From the NCBI RefSeq assembly GCF_044458865.1, contig NZ_JBITIH010000001.1:551082-615081 (forward strand): a stretch of DNA of 64,000 nt. The letters are read 5' to 3'. Position 1 is the first letter of the stretch; each line of letters opens with the position of its first letter. The notes under the pieces are model-generated. The model was not told the origin of the DNA. It saw nothing but the letters and a program-made list of their open reading frames with translations, and ran no database searches. Source of the stretch: Micromonospora_G sp044458865 (GTDB taxonomy: Bacteria; Actinomycetota; Actinomycetes; Mycobacteriales; Micromonosporaceae). A program made the translations under genes and the position numbers. Shown piece after piece: positions 7,292-15,008 of the stretch.

Positions 7292-7991
7292 ACGAGAAAC
7301 TTGGTGCAGGCAGTGTCACCCGACCACGCGGCTCGTCGATCTAAACGACCGTGTAGAACGATGCCCGAGATGTCATCCCTACTGGAACTACCGGCCGACG
7401 GAAGTCGATCCTTCGGTAGCCCCTGACGGCCGTGTCGCGCAGACAGATGCAGCCCGTTGGCTCTCGTATACCGTGACCACACTACGTCGCATGCCCGCCG
7501 ATGACTTGCGCGAGCTAGCACGGAAATACTTCAATGCATCCTGGACGCCAAACGATGTCATCCATGCATTGGACAATAATCCCGATGGCTCGAAAGCCGG
7601 GCCACCACCCCTTCCAACCGAGCCTGCTCAGCGGATCGAGTGGTGGGTCAGGAACCGCTTGGCAGCCTGGTGTGACGATGAGGGCGAGCCCGGGCCATCC
7701 GTTTCGAGCGTACTAGCAGCTCGCACACAACGACTACGAGCCGAACAGGTTGTCAGAGCAGCAGAGTTTGAGTATCGACGACAGCGAGCGGCACCGCCCT
7801 TTGCAGCAAGCGCGTCAGGCGCTCGGGCGACGGCGATAAGTGCAGCCGCCCGAAGCCGACAAAAACGTCGGCAAGCAGAGGCGCGGGAACGCGCGGCTAG
7901 AGAAGCTGAGATTGCAGTCCGCAAGGCCGAGGTCGAACGCTATTCTCAGCTACTCAAACGTTTTGATGATGCCCAGGAGGATCAGACATAG
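7284..7991 (+). CDS. Hypothetical protein with two CxxC pairs and basic coiled-coil tail
   Basis: A 235-aa protein whose N-terminus carries WCRQC and RCPRC, spaced like a four-Cys zinc ribbon. Residues about 55-110 contain RWLSYTVTTLRRMPADDLRE and WTPNDVIHALDNN, a helical module I associate with replication or DNA-binding proteins of mobile elements. The last 100 residues are a highly charged Ala/Arg/Glu helix. The ATG was chosen because it overlaps the upstream stop. Low GC supports acquisition by transfer. A role in element replication or regulation is inference only. Confidence 0.5.
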   Translation: MNERETWCRQCHPTTRLVDLNDRVERCPRCHPYWNYRPTEVDPSVAPDGRVAQTDAARWLSYTVTTLRRMPADDLRELARKYFNASWTPNDVIHALDNNPDGSKAGPPPLPTEPAQRIEWWVRNRLAAWCDDEGEPGPSVSSVLAARTQRLRAEQVVRAAEFEYRRQRAAPPFAASASGARATAISAAARSRQKRRQAEARERAAREAEIAVRKAEVERYSQLLKRFDDAQEDQT

Positions 7992-8058
7992 GTTCCGAGC
8001 GCCGATGCGGTCCGAACGGATCGCTCGCTAACCGCTAAATGATGCCCAACCAACGACT

Positions 8059-8526
8059 TCAATCGACGTGCGGGATTGATCCGTCGAGGTAGCTCGTAAT
8101 CTGGCGCCGCATTGTTGGGTGGATGTCTAGGCCGAGTAGGTCATCCGGCGAAAACCAGCCGACCTCGCTCGCCTCGTCATTCACTGTTGGAGCACCGCCG
8201 ACCGGCCGCGCCAGCAATGTCACCTCGTACTCTTGACGAATCTCACCGTCGGTGTATGCGACGATGTGACCGGGGTCGGAGTAGATGCCGATGATGCCGG
8301 TCACCTCGACCTCGATCCCGGTCTCTTCTCGCGTCTCACGTATGGCGCACTCCGATGGAGTCTCGCCGATTTCCATCTTGCCCATCGGCAGCGCCCACTG
8401 ACCGGTGTCGCGCCGCCGTTGCAGCAGAATCGCGCCCTGGTCGTCGACCGCCAAGACCCCACACGCCGGTACGAGCGTGTTCGCCTTCGGTGCATCCGGA
8501 TCGTTCCAGTACTCGACACGTCCCAC
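8059..8526 (-). CDS. NUDIX hydrolase
   Basis: A 155-aa protein with a complete Nudix box: GKMEIGETPSECAIRETREE then TGIEV (GX5EX7REUXEEXGU). It should hydrolyse a nucleoside diphosphate linked to another moiety, substrate unknown. The GTG start follows the upstream stop by two bases and has GGAGG seven bases before it, which fixes the N-terminus at VGRVEYW. The upstream gene is a broken XRE/DUF5919 regulator. This regulator-NUDIX order is a pairing I associate with actinomycetes, so the enzyme may have lost its partner. Confidence 0.85.
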   Translation of the reverse strand: MGRVEYWNDPDAPKANTLVPACGVLAVDDQGAILLQRRRDTGQWALPMGKMEIGETPSECAIRETREETGIEVEVTGIIGIYSDPGHIVAYTDGEIRQEYEVTLLARPVGGAPTVNDEASEVGWFSPDDLLGLDIHPTMRRQITSYLDGSIPHVD

Positions 8527-8528
8527 GC

Positions 8529-9285
8529 TCAGACCTCCGTACCCAGCCACGGCATCGCGGTAGCCCACACCCGCTCGAAGCTACTCACGTAGTGATCAAA
8601 CAGGCTGCCACCATCGACCTTACGGAGATGGAACGTCGGATTGGCGCTGGCCGCCTCACCGTACGCGTGCGGGTTCGTCAGGATCTCGTCGTCGTACCGG
8701 AACAGGCTGTTGTAGAGCGTGGTCGGGTGCAACCGGATTTCGCAGCCGTCCATCCCCGCGATCTCCCGATAGTACGTCAGCGACGCCCGGATCTTCGCAG
8801 CGAGCGTGCCGCCCAGGCCCTCCTCCCGATCCCGCACCGTCACCGCATCGCTGTTCGGGTCGCCGAAGCAGAGCCGCACCTGCACACCGGCCGACAGACG
8901 ATCAGCGAGCATCCGGGCGACGCGCGGCTGTATCTGCGCGAAGAAGGTCCCGGAGAAGACCAGCACGTCCACCCATTCCTGCGCCTCGGTCAACAGCCGT
9001 AGCCACGTCTCACGCGGACCCGAAGCCCGATCCGGGAAAACCTCGATCAGCTCCGCCCGACTCGCCTCACCCCGCTTGGCAGCGACCGAGGCAAGCACGT
9101 CGGGCCAGAGGTACGCCTCTTCCGCGCCCAGCCGCCGCGCCGTCGCCCACCGATGCCGCCGATGCGGAACCCGCCCCGAGCTGATCCACCGCTACACCGT
9201 CTTCGGGTCGACGCCGCACTCACCGGCCAGATCCTCAACCGCGACGCCCCGGCGCACCATCACCGTCCGCAGACGTTCATTCATA
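8529..9285 (-). pseudogene. Broken XRE/DUF5919 regulator
   Basis: Reading from the ATG at 9285 gives a normal helix-turn-helix start (MNERLRTVMVRRGVAVEDLA, then CGVDPKTV). An in-frame TAG then stands where related proteins have Glu (VDPKTVERWI). About 40 codons later an extra A in a GAAAGAG run shifts the frame. Past it the DUF5919-type domain is intact (VDVLVFSGTFFAQIQPRVAR, LCFGDPNSDAV, VWATAMPWLG). The C-terminal 189 aa could still be made from an internal GTG at 9098, without its DNA-binding domain. Two lesions argue against a sequencing error. Confidence 0.7.
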
Positions 9286-9294
9286 TCTCCATTG

Positions 9295-9357
9295 GACGTT
9301 TCCCGGACGGGACGTTGCAAGACCGTCACGGGACGTATCACCAAGGCCCCAGACGTT
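9295..9357. promoter_or_regulatory. Cluster of GACGT repeats upstream of the XRE pseudogene
   Basis: GGACGT occurs at 9295, 9310 and 9331, and AGACGT at 9351, all in the same orientation and spaced 15-21 bases apart just upstream of the old start codon. This could be the remains of the regulator's own binding sites. No symmetry was found. Confidence 0.3.
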
Positions 9358-9556
9358 CACGAGGGGTCTACCAGGGCAGGCGCGACGTACGACAGGCCCC
9401 CAGTTGACTACCCAACGTCGTACGGAAACGGCCCTGCTTTCGTGCTCGCCGCAAGGGCCGCGAGGGCAGGTGCGTACGACAGCACCAGTCGGGGTGCGGG
9501 TCAGGTCCCCCGCCGACACCCGCACCCCGACCGCAACTAGCCCGAGGAGCCCAAAC

Positions 9557-9964
9557 GTGACTGACGCACGCTACGCAAGCGGTCCACCGCCAAGGAACTC
9601 GATCACGCCAACCGCGACCCAGCGCCCACTACCGCTCGTAGATTTGACGCAGCCCGACGCACGATTCGTCATCCACATCCCTTTCAAGGCTTCCACGCTG
9701 CGCAACGCCCTCGGGATAGCCGAGAGGCTCGCGGACTTCCTGGCCTTCATTCCCGAATTCGAGTCAAACGATACCGCTATCAGCCTTGAAGATGACCAGC
9801 TCAATCAGCACCCCGTATTTTGCGGCAGCATCATCGCCAACAAGGGTCGATGCCTTTACCTATTTGGCCACAGTGACCCATGCAGCGCCGCTCAGGAGCA
9901 AGAATCGACCAGCCCCGAATTTCTCAAACATACTCACAAACAAGACGGACTTTCGCGTCAATGA
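9557..9964 (+). CDS. Hypothetical protein upstream of RHH gene
   Basis: A 135-aa protein starting with GTG, with GAGGAG eight bases before it. Residues 40-90 look globular (FVIHIPFKASTLRNALGIAE, LADFLAFIPEF) and the ends are polar and probably disordered. Base composition is near 55% GC, unlike the host. Its stop overlaps the start of the next gene (ATGA), indicating coupled translation with a ribbon-helix-helix protein. No family recognised. Confidence 0.5.
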   Translation: MTDARYASGPPPRNSITPTATQRPLPLVDLTQPDARFVIHIPFKASTLRNALGIAERLADFLAFIPEFESNDTAISLEDDQLNQHPVFCGSIIANKGRCLYLFGHSDPCSAAQEQESTSPEFLKHTHKQDGLSRQ

Positions 9965-10182
9965 ATCACTCCAGCAGACCCCGGCTTGTCAAAGCTACCT
10001 TCAACCTAAGCTTGACGAGCGACGAAGCCCTGACTCGGCTGGCCCTTGGCCAAGGCAGCACTCGAACTGAAGCCCTCAACCGAGCGATCAGAATCGCCAT
10101 CCTTCTTCACGAGATGGCACCTGAGGGACACTTCACGATCATCCCACCAAATAACCCGGAAAGGAGTGTTTACCTGGTGTAG
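9961..10182 (+). CDS. Small ribbon-helix-helix-like protein
   Basis: A 73-aa protein. Residues 8-50 (RLVKATFNLSLTSDEALTRL, then GSTRTEALNRAIRIAILLHE) fit a beta strand followed by two helices with STRTEALNRAI at the turn, the pattern of CopG/Arc-type DNA-binding proteins and antitoxins. The tail ends NPERSVYLV. Translation is coupled to the preceding 135-aa gene, so the pair could be a regulator-partner or toxin-antitoxin unit. No toxin motif is visible in the partner. Confidence 0.5.
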   Translation: MNHSSRPRLVKATFNLSLTSDEALTRLALGQGSTRTEALNRAIRIAILLHEMAPEGHFTIIPPNNPERSVYLV

Positions 10183-10262
10183 CAGCCTATATTTGAGCAC
10201 CACGTACCAGGACTCACACACCTTACGAACCCCACATGACGCCGTTACGGATTGATGGAGAC

Positions 10263-11630
10263 TTACGTACCGAGCACCTTTTGAAGCGCCTCCCGGAGTT
10301 GCCATGTGCGGTGCGCACTCCCTTGAAAGATTCGTTTGGACGGCGTCTTGTTAGTCGCCACCCGGTTGAGTAGCGCCGCCGCAAGAAGCAACAGTGCACT
10401 TTCGGCAAGAAGAGAGCACTTGCGTTCATCCACGTCGTACCCCGGCTCGTGCTTCAATTTGTTGTAGGTGCTCCAGAATTCCTGAGCCCATGTATCAACG
10501 TCCCCAATCCATTCAGCGAATGGTGAGCCAACATGGGTCGCGAGAGTCCACGCATATCCGCATCGATGACCACGCCTGGGGCACATCCGCCTTGCCCATT
10601 GAGTCGATGGCCGATGGGCTGCCACCCAGTATTCTATCCCGGCAGCCACTTCCATCAGACGCAACGGCGGGGACGCCTTGCCCTGACGATAGCGCTCCAC
10701 AATAGGCCGAACTGCCCGCAGGTGCCTGTAGCAGAGACTAGTCCACCGCGCCAAACCGGCAAGGCCACCAATGTCAGCACAATGGAAGTATGGAAGATCT
10801 CTGTCCTTCACGGCATCACCATTGGAAGTGGCCATGAGCAGGGAGTCCCAGTAGGAAGGAGTACTCAAAAGAAGCTCGTTATCGATGTGGGGAACCGCTC
10901 GTCCATCGTCAGCCGCCACGAACCCATCGTACGCAAGTGATATTAAGTCCTGGATGCGCAGCAGGGGATAGCGTAAATATGCGAGATGCTTAGGTGATTT
11001 GGACTGACAGGCTATCGAGACCGGGGAAAGGACCGTACGCCTGTCTTCGGGCCCACCAACCTCCCAGTGAGCCGATATGACAAGTTCACGACCCCCCGAA
11101 ATCATGACGGATTGCTCCGGCTGAACGTCCGCTGTGATTGTGAACGATTTTAGTCTGTTGCTCCCATTGTGGTTCTGCCAATTCTCGACAACCGCACTGA
11201 GCCCAAGCCAGCTCGAAATTCCGAAATAGTGGGTTGCGATGGAATGAACATTAGCGCTTCGGATTTCCTTGATGTCCACACCAACAATCAGGGAACGCGC
11301 ACGGTAGCGAAGGACGGAGGCACTCGCCCCACCGAAGCTCCTGGTGCTTCCTCTACCGACGATGTCAAGCAGGAGAACGCCTCCGCTCTCCGTTGCACCG
11401 GTAATGATTCGCGGTAGGGCCGACGACCCATGTCGGTCTTTGAAGGAGTCGCTTTCGTCCAACAAGACGAGTTGAAGCCTGTTGTCGTCGGCGAGCTTCA
11501 GGTAGCCGCGTTCGGGTTCCTTCTTCCAGGACCTTGGTTTAACCTGACCAGGCCAAAACCAACCTATGGTTCCTTCGTGCACGGCACCTATCTTTTCGGG
11601 CATAAACGCCTCCGGATCAAGAAGTTCCAT
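10263..11630 (-). CDS. ApeA-like HEPN-domain protein, putative anti-phage
   Basis: A 455-aa protein of low GC. The N-terminal 120 residues (GTIGWFWPGQ, RGYLKLADDNRLQLVLLDE) resemble the ApeA N-terminal domain. The C-terminal 150 residues are helical with DTWAQEFWSTYNKLKHEPGY, which fits the catalytic helix of ApeA-type HEPN ribonucleases. ApeA proteins are known abortive-infection effectors. The usual R-x4-6-H motif is altered: Asn and His are kept (NKLKH) but Tyr stands where Arg is expected, so activity is uncertain. The gene is monocistronic in the accessory island, which supports a defence role. Confidence 0.55.
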   Translation of the reverse strand: MELLDPEAFMPEKIGAVHEGTIGWFWPGQVKPRSWKKEPERGYLKLADDNRLQLVLLDESDSFKDRHGSSALPRIITGATESGGVLLLDIVGRGSTRSFGGASASVLRYRARSLIVGVDIKEIRSANVHSIATHYFGISSWLGLSAVVENWQNHNGSNRLKSFTITADVQPEQSVMISGGRELVISAHWEVGGPEDRRTVLSPVSIACQSKSPKHLAYLRYPLLRIQDLISLAYDGFVAADDGRAVPHIDNELLLSTPSYWDSLLMATSNGDAVKDRDLPYFHCADIGGLAGLARWTSLCYRHLRAVRPIVERYRQGKASPPLRLMEVAAGIEYWVAAHRPSTQWARRMCPRRGHRCGYAWTLATHVGSPFAEWIGDVDTWAQEFWSTYNKLKHEPGYDVDERKCSLLAESALLLLAAALLNRVATNKTPSKRIFQGSAHRTWQLREALQKVLGT

Positions 11631-11802
11631 CACTAATTGCCCATGCCTGCTACAAGATCGGCTGCATAGGTTGGCGAGATTACATCGATGAACGGTCCGA
11701 GGCTATCCCCTACTGAATAAATCGACCTGCCCTGGGCACCTCTCGTTCAGTCGCGCGCGGACTGCACCTATGGTTCCGGCTGCCGAATTATTCTCTTCTG
11801 GA

Positions 11803-12123
11803 TCAAGCCGCCGGCGGGAGCGGTAGACCGCCCGGTGGCAAGCCGCCCCGGCTCGCTTCGCGGCCGGGGCGGAGGCCACCGACACCCAGCGGACGCCGCT
11901 CCCACGCCAGGCAGCAATCGATGGCTGCCGCCACCTCGTCGACCACGGCCAGGACGCCGAGCACGGCGGTACGGAAGCCGGCGTGGCTGGCCTCCGTGGG
12001 ACTCTTGGCTTCCGACTGCCGCGCCAGTCCACACCCCGGACTGGCTTGCCACCGGGCGCCTGAGGCGCTGTCCGTTGTGGCCGAGCAAGTCGGGCATCGC
12101 GGCGCGCGGGCTCCGCTAGACAC
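11803..12123 (-). CDS. Possible small protein of unknown function
   Basis: A weak candidate of 106 aa starting at a GTG. It has one CxxC (RCPTCSATTD), a coherent helix (FRTAVLGVLAVVDEVAAAID) and strong third-position GC, but no ribosome site, and the end is Pro/Gly-rich. Other frames over the same bases are open too, as expected in GC-rich DNA. It fills most of an otherwise gene-free 600-base gap. The remaining bases show nothing recognisable. Confidence 0.28.
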   Translation of the reverse strand: MSSGARAPRCPTCSATTDSASGARWQASPGCGLARQSEAKSPTEASHAGFRTAVLGVLAVVDEVAAAIDCCLAWERRPLGVGGLRPGREASRGGLPPGGLPLPPAA

Positions 12124-12231
12124 TGCGGCATCTCGAAGTTCTCGGCCGGATGACGGGTGGTGCAGGGACAACCTGGTCTCCTGATGCGGAGGTCGCTGGG
12201 ACAGCGTGCCATGGAATGGCACGATCGAGTG

Positions 12232-12846
12232 ATGATCGAGTTGCCGCAGCTCGTCAGGGACTTCGCGTCGGCCCTACAAACGGCTGACGCCAAGCGCCCC
12301 CAGGCGACCAGCCCCACTAAACGGACCTACCAGCCCGGCATCGGCCCCCACACCGAGCAGGACACCATCAAACTCGTACTCAATGAACTCGCCGACCTGA
12401 GCCCCGGGTATCGGAAGGACGGGCTGAATGTGCGCTACCCCGGCACCAGCCGGCAACGCTGTGACTGGTGCCTAGGAGAGCCTCCGTCATGGGATTGGGC
12501 CATCGAAGCCAAGATGTTGCGGCTGTTTGGAGACAACGGAAAGCCAAACGACAACATGCTCACCCGCGTGCTGTCTCCCTACCCCGCACACGGAAGTGCG
12601 CTCACCGACTGCGACAAACTCGTAAGCTCGACGCTGCCGGGCCGGAAGGCGATCCTGATCTTTGGCTACGACTACAAAGAGCAGAAGGTGGAGATGGAGA
12701 TGGAGCCAGCAATCCAAGCGTTCGAAACACTCGCCCGCCTAAGGGTCAACCTCGGCGACCGGTTCGTCGCTACCTATGACCAGCTCGTCCACCCGGTTCA
12801 CAAGCGCGGTCGTGTGTTCGCCTGGGAGATCGCTAGTCGGGAGTAG
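12232..12846 (+). CDS. Putative PD-(D/E)XK nuclease-fold protein
   Basis: A 204-aa protein starting MIELPQLVRDFASAL (GTG one codon earlier is possible). The core QRCDWC...SWDWAIEAKML has an acidic residue, a hydrophobic strand and ExK, the layout of a restriction-endonuclease-like active site. It is followed by NDNMLTRVLSPYPAH, CDKLVSSTL and the strand KAILIFGYDY. No methyltransferase or helicase partner is next to it. Its position beside the ApeA-like gene suggests a defence function. This is inferred from motif and context only. Confidence 0.5.
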   Translation: MIELPQLVRDFASALQTADAKRPQATSPTKRTYQPGIGPHTEQDTIKLVLNELADLSPGYRKDGLNVRYPGTSRQRCDWCLGEPPSWDWAIEAKMLRLFGDNGKPNDNMLTRVLSPYPAHGSALTDCDKLVSSTLPGRKAILIFGYDYKEQKVEMEMEPAIQAFETLARLRVNLGDRFVATYDQLVHPVHKRGRVFAWEIASRE

Positions 12847-13000
12847 CGCGGAACGCCGAGCAGGATGCGACAGCTGAGCTGCGCCCCGTTCCGTCGGGCC
12901 ATCCACAGGCCAGACGCCGGTGTAACTCCAGGCCAAACCAGACCAGTCCAGACCGTGCCGACCAGGCAAAACGCCGTACCGGGACCCTGCGCGGTCCAAT

Positions 13001-13043
13001 TCCCAAGCTGACAGTGCAGTTTCGATTTCCATTACCCGCTCCA
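13001..13043 (+). pseudogene. tRNA 3'-end remnant
   Basis: The sequence reads like the last third of a tRNA: variable-loop bases AAGCTGACAGTGC, a T-loop TTCGATT inside a decayed T-stem, then ACCCGCTCCA ending in CCA. The 5' half and anticodon arm are not recognisable. A strong intrinsic terminator follows nine bases later, as after a real tRNA gene. The first 17 bases recur exactly near 14319. It is probably a relic attachment site. Confidence 0.5.
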
Positions 13044-13051
13044 TACACAGG

Positions 13052-13088
13052 AGCCCTACTCGGAACGCGAGTCCCGAGCAGGGCTTTT
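13052..13088 (+). terminator. Intrinsic terminator after tRNA remnant
   Basis: Twelve-base arms AGCCCTACTCGG and CCGAGCAGGGCT pair with one mismatch around a ten-base loop and are followed by TTTT. It would end plus-strand transcription from the tRNA remnant or the upstream nuclease-like gene. Confidence 0.7.
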
Positions 13089-13146
13089 GGGTTTCGCAGC
13101 CTGCTGTTGTCGCCGCGCAAGCAGTATCGTCCGGGCCGCGACGGCC

Positions 13147-13665
13147 CTACGCGGTTAGCAGATCGGTCAACGCCGCAATATGGGCAACGCGATTCCGGTG
13201 CTGTCGAGCCTGTAGGACCAGGTTGGCCACTACCAGGGCCGGGTCGCTATCCGGCGCGTCGATACCCAAGTTGTGCCGGACCCATGGAGCCACCTCGCTC
13301 CACCGGTAAAACGCCGTGCCTTCGCGGGCGGGGTTCACCGGTGGGGGAAATCTGCCCGGGCCCCGGTCACCTGTCACGTATCGCCGTACCGATTCCCGGC
13401 TCTGGCCGATCCGCTGTGCGACATCAGCCAGTGTGAGTAGGTCCTGATCTAGGACGCGCAGCGAGACTAGGCCGACGCAGTCGAGGTTGCGTACAGCAGA
13501 GGCGATGGCATCTGCCATGGTCTCCGCTTCCCGATCGAACTCCGCGATCGGGAAGCCGGCCTCCGTGCCGAACGCTGCATCATCGCAGCCTGCGGTAAAC
13601 AATGCGTTTAATTCGTCATCAGTAGGCGGCCGATCAAGCACCACCGTGAACACGTGAGTTGTCAT
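13147..13665 (-). CDS. HTH protein paired with HicA-like protein
   Basis: A 172-aa protein. The first half (FTVVLDRPPTDDELNALFTA...AEFDREAETMADAIASAV) is a small alpha/beta module. The second half is an AlpA/MerR-like helix-turn-helix (LTLADVAQRIGQSRESVRRY, then FPPPVNP and FYRWSEVAPWVR). GGGAGG precedes the ATG. It starts 19 bases after the 83-aa gene, so they form one operon. The pair looks like a two-gene cassette, probably with this protein as the DNA-binding regulator or antitoxin. Confidence 0.6.
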   Translation of the reverse strand: MTTHVFTVVLDRPPTDDELNALFTAGCDDAAFGTEAGFPIAEFDREAETMADAIASAVRNLDCVGLVSLRVLDQDLLTLADVAQRIGQSRESVRRYVTGDRGPGRFPPPVNPAREGTAFYRWSEVAPWVRHNLGIDAPDSDPALVVANLVLQARQHRNRVAHIAALTDLLTA

Positions 13666-13684
13666 GCCGTACCTCCCTTCGGCC

Positions 13685-13936
13685 CTACGTCGATGCGGGT
13701 GCCTCCGCAGCAGGTGCGGGATGGGTGTGGGTCCGCGCGAAACGATCGATCTGCTTCGCATGTGTGCCAGGGCTGCGGGGGGTCGACCAAACATCCCGGC
13801 TTGCTTGACAGGCACTGCACCTCACTTCGCCCCACCTGTGCCCGCGATGAAGTTTTGTGATGAGTAGCCCAAGATCTTCAGCGCGACGGAGAGCATCGGC
13901 AATCGCCTTCTTCGGGTGGCGGCCCGAGCTGATCAT
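13685..13936 (-). CDS. Small HicA-like basic protein
   Basis: An 83-aa protein MISSGRHPKKAIADALRRAE... with LHRGHRWGEVRCSACQASRD, WSTPRSPGTHAKQI and a His-rich end. The arrangement (N-terminal helix, GHRWG strand, then SPGTHAKQI helix) is like the double-stranded-RNA-binding fold of HicA toxins. The CxxC pair may bind zinc. It is first in the operon with the HTH protein, in the typical toxin-then-antitoxin order. Toxin activity is inferred, not shown. Confidence 0.55.
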   Translation of the reverse strand: MISSGRHPKKAIADALRRAEDLGLLITKLHRGHRWGEVRCSACQASRDVWSTPRSPGTHAKQIDRFARTHTHPAPAAEAPAST

Positions 13937-14121
13937 ATGGGACTCCTACTCTTCGCCTGTAAGGGCTATCATGTTTTGCCTTCATTTGCTCCACCTCTCA
14001 ATTGGCTAGTCCAGGTCCAGCCAGGAAAACGGTCGAGATTCCCGATGCGTGATACATCGCCGAAGTGCTCTGCCGAAGAACTTTCGACCGCTTTCCAGTC
14101 CGGACCTGGTGCAATAGTACA

Positions 14122-14151
14122 CCACCCTGGTGCACTTGTGCACCAGGGTGG
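14122..14151. promoter_or_regulatory. Perfect 14-bp inverted repeat upstream of HicA-like operon
   Basis: CCACCCTGGTGCAC and GTGCACCAGGGTGG are exact reverse complements separated by TT. The element lies about 190 bases upstream of the 83-aa gene's ATG. It could be an operator for the HTH partner or a bidirectional terminator. No T-run follows on either side, which favours a protein-binding site. Confidence 0.55.
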
Positions 14152-14304
14152 CTCGGGCGAATACCTCCTGCCTTCGATCATCGAGATGCGTCAGCCCGAA
14201 GGACGCGTGGGGTGCGCTGGCCATCCGGGGGCCGTAAGCCGATGTAGACCAGGGCCAACACGGGCCACCTGGGAGCGCGTCGACGCACGGCGACGCACGA
14301 TCGT

Positions 14305-14348
14305 CTGATCTTGAGCGGTCCCAAGCTGACAGTGCTGCCCAAGATCAG
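14305..14348. repeat. Second copy of tRNA-derived repeat inside a 9-bp inverted repeat
   Basis: The 17-mer TCCCAAGCTGACAGTGC (14319-14335) is identical to 13001-13017 in the tRNA remnant. It is framed by CTGATCTTG and CAAGATCAG, exact reverse complements. The two 17-mers flank the HicA-like cassette in direct orientation, like the ends of a small integrated unit. Confidence 0.55.
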
Positions 14349-14435
14349 GGCGCATTCGGGGCGTCGGGGCGTCTCCAGGGCGCCAAACGTCGACCAAAGT
14401 TGACCATTAACGCTTGCCCCCGCCAGGACATACGG

Positions 14436-14469
14436 CCAGGTCAGAGCCTTGATTAAGGCTGTGACCTGG
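14436..14469 (-). terminator. rnpB terminator
   Basis: Fifteen-base arms (CCAGGTCAGAGCCTT and AAGGCTGTGACCTGG) pair with one mismatch around a GATT loop. It starts one base after the end of the RNase P RNA P1 helix. The degenerate copy near 5787 retains the position but not the pairing. Confidence 0.75.
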
Positions 14470-14470
14470 T

Positions 14471-14926
<456 letters not shown>

Positions 14927-14930
14927 GGCA

Positions 14931-14936
14931 AGTCTA
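14931..14936 (-). promoter_or_regulatory. Putative -10 element of rnpB
   Basis: TAGACT on the minus strand lies four bases before the inferred RNA 5' end and fits a housekeeping -10 hexamer. The -35 region is weak. Confidence 0.4.
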
Positions 14937-15008
14937 CTTGTCGACACAGTCACAGAGTCGCCGGGAGTAACGCCGTCCCGAGCGGGCCGCTGACTACTCT
15001 CGGCAGCG

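Noticed and set aside
14122..14151. CRISPR repeat
   Set aside because: A single palindrome with no spaced copies and no cas genes.
13969..14224. Several 60-72-aa frames around the perfect palindrome
   Set aside because: They are made by the palindrome itself (repeated His/Thr/Cys codons) and have no start signals.
6007..14470. Prophage
   Set aside because: No capsid, portal, terminase, tail, lysin or integrase genes were found.
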